From the NCBI GenBank assembly GCA_964555565.1, contig CAZKTF010000129.1:1-10182 (forward strand): 10,182 nucleotides of DNA, read 5' to 3'. The DNA is from CAZKTF01 sp964555565. Lineage in GTDB: Bacteria > Planctomycetota > JAJSAM01 > JAKLKS01. A program made the translations under genes and the position numbers. Below the pieces are notes generated by a model. It was not told the origin of the DNA. It did not search any database and saw nothing but the letters and a program-made list of their open reading frames with translations. This document shows, in pieces, positions 6,080 to 10,182 of the stretch; within the stretch, counting starts at the first letter, position 1, and each line of letters opens with the position of its first letter.

Positions 6080-7198
6080 CTAGGGCCGCTGCCAGCGGAG
6101 CTGGAACCGGTTGTCCTTCACTTCCCAGACCCTGTAGCCGCCGCTCTTGAGATCCCCGCGGGCGTCGAACTCGAGCCTGCCGCTCGACACCTCCCACGGC
6201 TGGGCACGGATGGCCCCGGCGACCTTCTTCCCGTCGGTGCTCCCGCACTTCTGCATCGCGCCGAAGAGGATGTCCGCCGCGTCGTAGGAGTAGATGGCGT
6301 AGGGGCCGGGCTCCTTGTCGGCGCCGAACCGGGCCTTGTACTTCGCGAGGAACTCGGGCGGGATCATGGACGGGAACGTGACGAAGCACCCCTCGGCCGC
6401 CCCCCCCGCGGCCTCGATGAACTCCTTCTGGTAGAAGACCCCGTCGCCGGAGATGAGCGGCTGCTTCACCCCGCGCTCCCGCCCCTGGCGCAGGAGGGGC
6501 ACGACCTGCGTGTAGATCCCGCCGAAGTACCAGGCGTCGGGGTTCTCCGCCTTCACCTTGTTGATGCAGGGCTCGAAGTTCATCTCCGTCGAGGCGAAGC
6601 CGTCCCGCACGACCTGGACCCCGGCCGCCTTCGCGGCCTCCGCGAAGTAGTTGGCGAGCCCGGCCCCGTACTGGGTCTTGTCGTCGAGGACGAAGACCTT
6701 CCGGGCCTTCAGCTCCTTCACGAGGAACTCCGCCCCGATGGCCCCCTGCTGGTCGTCCCGCCCGCAGGTCCGGAACACCGTCGCGTAGCCCCGCTCCGTG
6801 ATGTGGGGGTTCGTGGAGGCCGGGGTGATCATCACGATGCCCCGCTTGACGTACTCCTCCGACGCCGGTTCCGTGCAGGAGGAGTTGAAGTGCCCGATCA
6901 CCCCCTCCACCTTCTCGGCCAGGAGCTGCAGGGCCACGGTCTTCGCCTTGGCGGGGTTGTGCTCGTCGTCGCGCACCACCAGCTCCACCTTGCGGCCCAG
7001 GACGCCTCCCCGGGCGTTCCAGTCGTCCATGGCGAGCGTGGTCCCCTTCTCGAGGTCCTCGCCGTTCTTCGCCTGGTCCCCGGTGATGGGGCCCGCCACG
7101 CCGATCCGGAGGGTCCCCGACGAGGCGCCGCCTCCGCAGGCGGCGAAGGAGGCGGCGAGGAGGGCGAGGGCCAGCCGCGACAGGGGAGCGTGGCGCAA
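6080..7198 (-). CDS. livK: Branched-chain amino acid ABC transporter, substrate-binding lipoprotein LivK-type
   Basis: The extracytoplasmic receptor that delivers branched-chain amino acids to LivHM. The frame is open to a GTG at 7243, but I place the start at TTG 7198-7196: GGAGGA lies 7 nt upstream, the -10 box lies between the two candidates, and the 372-aa product then begins with a proper lipoprotein signal (MRHAPLSRLALALLAASFAAC, written in two parts: basic MRHAPLSR, then a hydrophobic stretch ending at Cys21). The mature protein starts with a Gly/Ser linker, then a periplasmic-binding type I (Leu/Ile/Val) fold: LRIGVAGPITGDQA, then VIGHFNSSCTEPASEEY, GIVMITPASTNPHIT, and YSYDAADILFGAM near the end. 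The STPAS-type serines and the TNP segment match LIV receptors, but related receptors for amides or aromatics cannot be excluded. Confidence 0.92.
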   Translation of the reverse strand: MRHAPLSRLALALLAASFAACGGGASSGTLRIGVAGPITGDQAKNGEDLEKGTTLAMDDWNARGGVLGRKVELVVRDDEHNPAKAKTVALQLLAEKVEGVIGHFNSSCTEPASEEYVKRGIVMITPASTNPHITERGYATVFRTCGRDDQQGAIGAEFLVKELKARKVFVLDDKTQYGAGLANYFAEAAKAAGVQVVRDGFASTEMNFEPCINKVKAENPDAWYFGGIYTQVVPLLRQGRERGVKQPLISGDGVFYQKEFIEAAGGAAEGCFVTFPSMIPPEFLAKYKARFGADKEPGPYAIYSYDAADILFGAMQKCGSTDGKKVAGAIRAQPWEVSSGRLEFDARGDLKSGGYRVWEVKDNRFQLRWQRP

Positions 7199-7205
7199 GG
7201 TCGTG

Positions 7206-7211
7206 TCCTCC
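7206..7211 (-). promoter_or_regulatory. Shine-Dalgarno GGAGGA fixing the livK TTG start
   Basis: The minus strand reads GGAGGA here, 7 nt before the TTG at 7198. The upstream GTG at 7243 has no comparable site and lies upstream of the predicted transcription start. Confidence 0.75.
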
Positions 7212-7226
7212 GGGGGGGCCGGCGCG

Positions 7227-7232
7227 ATTATA
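7227..7232 (-). promoter_or_regulatory. Consensus -10 box (TATAAT) of the liv operon promoter
   Basis: The minus strand reads TATAAT, a perfect sigma-70 -10 hexamer in otherwise strongly GC-rich DNA. The predicted transcription start is near 7220, giving a leader of about 20 nt that holds the GGAGGA site before the livK TTG. No good -35 hexamer is seen at 16-18 bp spacing (the region is GGGCCC-like), so an activator or an alternative spacing may be needed. It lies in the 102-bp gap between the STAS-PilZ gene and livK, implying that the importer is transcribed separately from the signalling genes. Confidence 0.65.
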
Positions 7233-7300
7233 GGCACAGGCACTCCGCGGGGCCCACAGCCTTGGCTCCCGACGGCCGGGCCGGGGAGGAGGTGCGCCGC

Positions 7301-8083
7301 CTACGGAGTCTTCGCCGGCGCCGCCCCGGGGCCCGGCAGCTCCTCCTCCAGGAACCGGAGGTCCTCGAGGTACTTCTCGATGGCGCTCCGCTCCACGTCG
7401 GGGACGTCCCCGAAGACGACGTGGAGGGCCACCTTCTTCCCGGGCTGGGCGTCCGCCGCCGCCAGCGTCCCCGCCAGGCGGAACTCGTGGGTCCGGTGGT
7501 ACAGCGGCAGCCGGAAGCACGTCCGCACCGCCATCCCGGGGCGGAAGACCGCGAACGGATCGACCCCGTCCAGGTTCTCCCAGGAGAGGACGAGCCCGTC
7601 CGTCCGGATCTCGCGCAGCTCGCCGGTCCGCTCCTTCGCCCCGCCCTGCTCGGGGAAGGAGAAGGCCACGCGCACGTCGGCCGCCTCCCCCTTGCCGACC
7701 CTGCCGCCGCCCCCTCCCCCGCCCGCCGGCGGGCTCCGCCCCCCGCCGGCCCGAAGGTACTCGACCGCCCGGGCGGTCGTGTCGAAGACGTGCAGCCTCC
7801 GGTCCATGCCGAGGGTCTTGAAGATCTCCCGGGCGAGCCGCGAGGGCGCCGCCGCGGCCATGTCGCCCCCGCTCTGGTTCAGCCGCTTCTGCTCCCGGAG
7901 GAGCGACCCGAGGGCCGTGGAGTTGATGAAGGTCATCCGGTCGAGGACGAGGACGACCCGCAAGGTGCCCCCGTCGAGGGCCTCGGCCACCTCCGCCGCG
8001 AACCGGTCCGTGTCGAGCGTGTCGAACTCGCCCACCAGGGCGAGGAGCAGGATCTCGTCCTGGGCCGTCTTCTCGATCTTCAT
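7301..8083 (-). CDS. Antagonist-type STAS domain fused to a degenerate PilZ-like domain
   Basis: A 260-aa cytoplasmic protein with two domains. Residues 1-111 form a SpoIIAA/RsbV-like STAS domain. The segment MTFINSTALGSL (50-61) matches the DS[ST]GLG phosphorylation loop, with Ser55 as the predicted phosphosite and Asn replacing the usual Asp. A Gly/Pro-rich linker (112-132) leads to residues 135-245, which read like PilZ: a strand, TGELREIRTDGLVLSW, then FRPGMAVRTCFRLPL, LAGTL, VALHVVFGDVP and a closing helix ERSAIEKYLEDL. The c-di-GMP motifs RxxxR and D/NxSxxG are not present, so the nucleotide may not bind. By analogy Ser55 is phosphorylated by the ATPase encoded at 9426-9920 and dephosphorylated by the phosphatase upstream. 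The ATG lies 14 nt after the phosphatase stop; AGGAG sits rather far upstream (about 11 nt), suggesting coupling. STAS assignment is strong, PilZ moderate. Confidence 0.82.
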   Translation of the reverse strand: MKIEKTAQDEILLLALVGEFDTLDTDRFAAEVAEALDGGTLRVVLVLDRMTFINSTALGSLLREQKRLNQSGGDMAAAAPSRLAREIFKTLGMDRRLHVFDTTARAVEYLRAGGGRSPPAGGGGGGGRVGKGEAADVRVAFSFPEQGGAKERTGELREIRTDGLVLSWENLDGVDPFAVFRPGMAVRTCFRLPLYHRTHEFRLAGTLAAADAQPGKKVALHVVFGDVPDVERSAIEKYLEDLRFLEEELPGPGAAPAKTP

Positions 8084-8097
8084 GGGGGGGAGGGCTC

Positions 8098-9429
8098 CTA
8101 GAGCGGACCGGCCTTCACGACGATCATCGTGAGGTCGTCCTGCAGTGCCGCCGGCTCGCCGAAGGCCGCCACCGCGCGGTGGATCGTCTCCGCGATCTCC
8201 CGGGACGGGCGGTCCCGGTCCTTCCGCACGATCTCCACCATGCGCTCGATCCCGTACTGCTCCTTCTGCCCGTTCATCGTCTCGATGATCCCGTCCGTGT
8301 AGAGGAGGAGGATGTCCCCCGTCTTCAGGGGGACGGGCGGGGCCACCCGGTAGCGGAACCCGCGCACCATCCCGAGCGCCACCCCCGGGGCGTCCAGCTC
8401 CTCCACGCGATCCTCGGCGCGGTGGTAGAGGAGCGGGGCGTTGTGGCCGGCCCGGACGTAGGAGAGGGTCCTCGTGGGCACGTCCAGGTCCCCGTAGAAC
8501 AGGGTCATGAAGCGCCCCGTCTCCATGTCCTGGCCGAGGAAGTCGTTCATGTTGCCGAGGACCGAGGCGGGCTCAGGGCTGGCCGAGAGGAAGGCCCGCA
8601 GGAGCGCGCGGGCCGTGGCCATGAAGAGCGCGGCCCCGATGCCGTGCCCCGCCACGTCCCCGACGACGAGCCCGAGCCGGTTCTCGCCGAGGCGGATGTA
8701 GTCGAAGTAGTCCCCGCTCGTCTCCTCGCAGGCCACCGACATCCCGAAGATGTCGAAGCCCGGGACCGTGAGGGCCCCGCCCGGGAGGAGGGAGCGCTGG
8801 ATGTCGCGGGCGATGAACAGCCCCTGCTGGATCCGCTGTTTCTCCACGTAGTGCTCGAGGAGCCGGGCGTTGTCGATGGCGATGGCCACCTGGTAGGCGA
8901 GGGCGTTGAGGAGCGTGAGGTCGGAGCGGGTGAACTCCTTGCTGGTGGCGTGGCTGTCCACGTAGAGGACTCCGATCACCCGGTCCTTCACGCGGAGCGG
9001 CACGCACATCACGGTCAGGAGTTTCAGGTCCGCGATCGACTGCCCCAGGTTCATGCCGCCCTGGGCCGCCGCGTCGAGGAGGCAGATCGGCTTCCCCTCC
9101 CGCGCGACCTTGAGCGGCACCGAGTGCGAGTAGACGATCCCGGAGGGGAGGGCGCGGCGCCGCCGGTCCCGGGCGGTCTTGACCTTGAGCGCCTCCCCCT
9201 CGAAGAGCATGAGGATGCCGCGCTCCGCCCCCGTGAGGTCGATGGTCAGGTCCACCGAGTTCGTGAGCACGGACTCAAGGTCCAGGTTGCTGTTCACCGC
9301 CGCGATCGTCTGGAGGAGGATGTTCACGTTGCGGGCGTCGCGCGCGGGGTCGCCGGTCAGGAACTCCGCGAAGGTCTCCTGGGGGTTCCCGCCCGCGAGC
9401 GTGACCCCTGTCGAGCGGACGTCGCTCAT
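8098..9429 (-). CDS. GAF-domain SpoIIE/PP2C-type serine phosphatase (RsbU/RsbP-like)
   Basis: A 443-aa sensor phosphatase. Residues about 35-190 form a GAF domain (FLTGDPARDARNVNILL near the start, then LLTVMCVPLRVKDRVIGVLYVDS). A helical connector at 185-215 (NARLLEHYVEKQRIQQ to QRSLLPG) leads into the SpoIIE/PP2C domain (about 220-441). That domain shows ETSGDYFDY (236-244), GDVAGHG (257-263), RAGHNAPLL, YTDGIIET (377-384) and DDLTMIVVK (431-439), which together supply the expected metal-binding aspartates. It should remove phosphate from the STAS protein encoded just downstream in response to a ligand or partner sensed by GAF. The ATG at 9429 overlaps the ATPase stop (ATGA) and has GGGAGG 6 nt upstream; the frame extends upstream only as a shadow. 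No membrane segment is seen, so it is cytoplasmic. Confidence 0.93.
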   Translation of the reverse strand: MSDVRSTGVTLAGGNPQETFAEFLTGDPARDARNVNILLQTIAAVNSNLDLESVLTNSVDLTIDLTGAERGILMLFEGEALKVKTARDRRRRALPSGIVYSHSVPLKVAREGKPICLLDAAAQGGMNLGQSIADLKLLTVMCVPLRVKDRVIGVLYVDSHATSKEFTRSDLTLLNALAYQVAIAIDNARLLEHYVEKQRIQQGLFIARDIQRSLLPGGALTVPGFDIFGMSVACEETSGDYFDYIRLGENRLGLVVGDVAGHGIGAALFMATARALLRAFLSASPEPASVLGNMNDFLGQDMETGRFMTLFYGDLDVPTRTLSYVRAGHNAPLLYHRAEDRVEELDAPGVALGMVRGFRYRVAPPVPLKTGDILLLYTDGIIETMNGQKEQYGIERMVEIVRKDRDRPSREIAETIHRAVAAFGEPAALQDDLTMIVVKAGPL

Positions 9430-9920
9430 GCCCCGCCTCCCGCGGCACCGCCGCGCAGCCTCTTCTCGAAACGGATCTCGGTCCCCACCCCTTCGAGGCG
9501 CCGGACCCGGATCGAGTCCACGTAGCTCCGCACGAGGAAGAGGCCCCGCCCCCGCGAGTCGTCGAGCCCGGGCCTGCCGGCGTCGTCGAAGTCCGCCTGG
9601 GAGATGTTCTGCTCGCCCTCGTCCACGATCCGCCCGACCGCCCGGCCCTCGAAGACGCCGAAGGAGACGTCCACCTCGTGGTAGCCGTCCGGCCGGCGGC
9701 CCTGGACGTGCTCGATGGCGTTGTTCACGAGCTCCGAGACCGCGAGGAGGAGCTCCTGGATGTCGTCCTCCCCGAGCCCGTGGGCGCGGCAGGTGGCCGC
9801 CACGAGCTCGCGGACCGGCTTCAAGAGGTGCAGCCGGTTGGGGATCCGGAGGAACCAGTCGAAGGGCTCGCCGGCCGCGTCCGAGGTGCGGGGGACGAGC
9901 CGGGCCTGCGGGTCGGGCAT
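9426..9920 (-). CDS. RsbW/SpoIIAB-like HATPase_c serine kinase (anti-sigma-factor type)
   Basis: A 164-aa GHKL-fold ATPase, about the size of RsbW or SpoIIAB. It has the N-box SELVNNAIEH (62-71, Glu63 and Asn66/67), the G1-box VDEGE (99-103, Asp100), the G2-box DSRGRGLFLVRSYVDS (121-136) and GTEIRF (146-151). Such proteins phosphorylate STAS antagonists and, when free, bind a sigma factor or other target. I chose ATG 9920 over a TTG at 9968, because GGAGG lies 4 nt before the ATG and the extra residues are not family-like. It overlaps the phosphatase gene by 4 nt, so the two are translationally coupled. No sigma-factor gene accompanies it in the window, so the target is unknown. Confidence 0.9.
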   Translation of the reverse strand: MPDPQARLVPRTSDAAGEPFDWFLRIPNRLHLLKPVRELVAATCRAHGLGEDDIQELLLAVSELVNNAIEHVQGRRPDGYHEVDVSFGVFEGRAVGRIVDEGEQNISQADFDDAGRPGLDDSRGRGLFLVRSYVDSIRVRRLEGVGTEIRFEKRLRGGAAGGGA

Positions 9921-9938
9921 CGGACCTCCAGGGACGAC

Positions 9939-9968
9939 ATGATCGCCGCACGGCAGGGTGAGAATCAA
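9939..9968 (-). promoter_or_regulatory. Possible promoter for the partner-switching genes
   Basis: On the minus strand TTGATT (9968-9963) and GATCAT (9944-9939) lie 18 bp apart, each with 4 of 6 matches to the sigma-70 -35 and -10 consensus. Initiation near 9932 would leave a short leader with the GGAGG site before the ATG at 9920. The -35 overlaps the stop codon of the preceding gene. Both boxes are weak, and cotranscription with the upstream gene is equally possible. Confidence 0.3.
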
Positions 9969-10182
9969 TGTCTAGCCCCCGTCGCGGGGGCCGGGAGGGC
10001 CCCGGCCCGGAGTTCCTCCGCGGCCTCCCGGGCGCGGCGGCGGGCCTCGGCCCGCTCGGCCGGGTCCGGCGAGGTCTCCGACAGCCCGCGCAGGGCCTCC
10101 ACGAGGAAGGGGCCGGGCGCCGGCCCCCCCGCGGACGCGACCGCCGCGCGGTAGGAGGCCGCGGCGTCCGCCGGACGCCCCT
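9965..10182 (-). CDS. 3' end of an Ala/Arg/Glu-rich helical protein, possibly TPR-type (partial)
   Basis: The minus-strand frame ending in TGA at 9967-9965 is open to the right window edge, giving 71 complete codons. It begins GRPADAAASYRAAVASAG, which has the spacing of the second helix of a tetratricopeptide repeat, continues with FLVEALRGLSETSPDPAERAEARRRAR and EAAEELRAG, and closes with a short Pro/Ala tail. TPR is a guess from this one repeat-like segment. The gap to the ATPase start is 44 nt and the strand is the same, so it may be the first known gene of the signalling operon. It is the least certain of the coding calls, since GC-rich frames stay open easily, but codon third positions are strongly G/C as in neighbouring genes. 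Confidence 0.5.
   Translation of the reverse strand, partial: GRPADAAASYRAAVASAGGPAPGPFLVEALRGLSETSPDPAERAEARRRAREAAEELRAGALPAPATGARH
9975..9991 (-). terminator. Weak hairpin at the 3' end of the partial gene
   Basis: GCCCCCG at 9975-9981 pairs with CGGGGGC at 9985-9991 around a TCG loop. On the minus strand it is followed by a mildly T-rich stretch (ATTGATTCT) without a true T-run. It lies in the last codons of the partial gene and could attenuate transcription into the ATPase gene. Confidence 0.25.

Noticed and set aside
4195..6150. 651-codon plus-strand open frame opposite livM and livH
   Set aside because: Its translation is low-complexity (His/Glu/Arg/Pro/Gly-rich) with no domain, and it lies wholly antisense to two clear permeases; it is an effect of GC-rich codon third positions.
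7233..7300. Intrinsic terminator between the STAS-PilZ gene and livK
   Set aside because: Only short imperfect GC stems are visible, with no T-run on the minus strand.
6044..8101. 685-codon plus-strand open frame opposite livK and the STAS-PilZ gene
   Set aside because: It crosses two well-supported genes and their promoter gap, has biased low-complexity composition and no recognisable motif.
8179..9525. 448-codon plus-strand open frame opposite the phosphatase
   Set aside because: Antisense to a gene with all SpoIIE motifs; Val/Glu/Arg/His-rich sequence typical of a shadow frame.

Overview
The window is very GC-rich DNA with dense coding, frequent GTG and TTG starts and a run of 59 N in one gene, so it looks like a scaffolded draft or metagenome-derived genome. 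A TonB-family protein and a lipoprotein-type solute receptor point to a diderm (Gram-negative) bacterium. The gene set does not fix the phylum. A high-GC lineage of the Acidobacteriota, Planctomycetota or former Deltaproteobacteria type would fit, but that is a guess.

Plus-strand block (1-2121): the 3' end of an unrecognised gene with a winged-helix-like C-terminus, then a TonB-family energy-transducing protein broken by the N gap, then a Gfo/Idh/MocA-type NAD(P)-dependent oxidoreductase whose TTG start lies inside the tonB-like gene. A 64-bp spacer before the tonB-like gene holds an exact 14-bp direct repeat and a TACAAT box placed so that the mRNA could be leaderless.

Convergent junction (2122-2255): the only sizeable non-coding stretch. 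It is packed with palindromes: a GC-rich hairpin touching the oxidoreductase stop codon, then a perfect 17-bp inverted repeat enclosing further copies of a GGGGAC/GTCCCC motif. It resembles a REP/BIME-type element and may also separate the two convergent transcripts.

Minus-strand block (2256-7198, read right to left): a complete five-gene branched-chain amino acid ABC importer in the order livK-livH-livM-livG-livF. The genes overlap or abut (4-nt GTGA overlaps, a direct TGA/GTG abutment, one 22-nt gap). A consensus TATAAT box and a good Shine-Dalgarno lie just upstream of livK, which also moves the livK start to an internal TTG. The receptor would bind substrate at the membrane surface, LivH and LivM form the channel, and LivG and LivF hydrolyse ATP.

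Minus-strand block (7301-10182): a compact partner-switching signalling module. It has an RsbW/SpoIIAB-type histidine-kinase-like ATPase, a GAF-SpoIIE/PP2C phosphatase overlapping it by 4 nt, and an antagonist-type STAS domain fused to a degenerate PilZ-like domain. It is preceded by the 3' end of a helical, possibly TPR-type gene that runs off the window. By analogy the ATPase would phosphorylate the STAS protein and the phosphatase would reverse this. No sigma factor is present, so the output is unknown. The STAS-PilZ fusion is the most unusual protein in the window.
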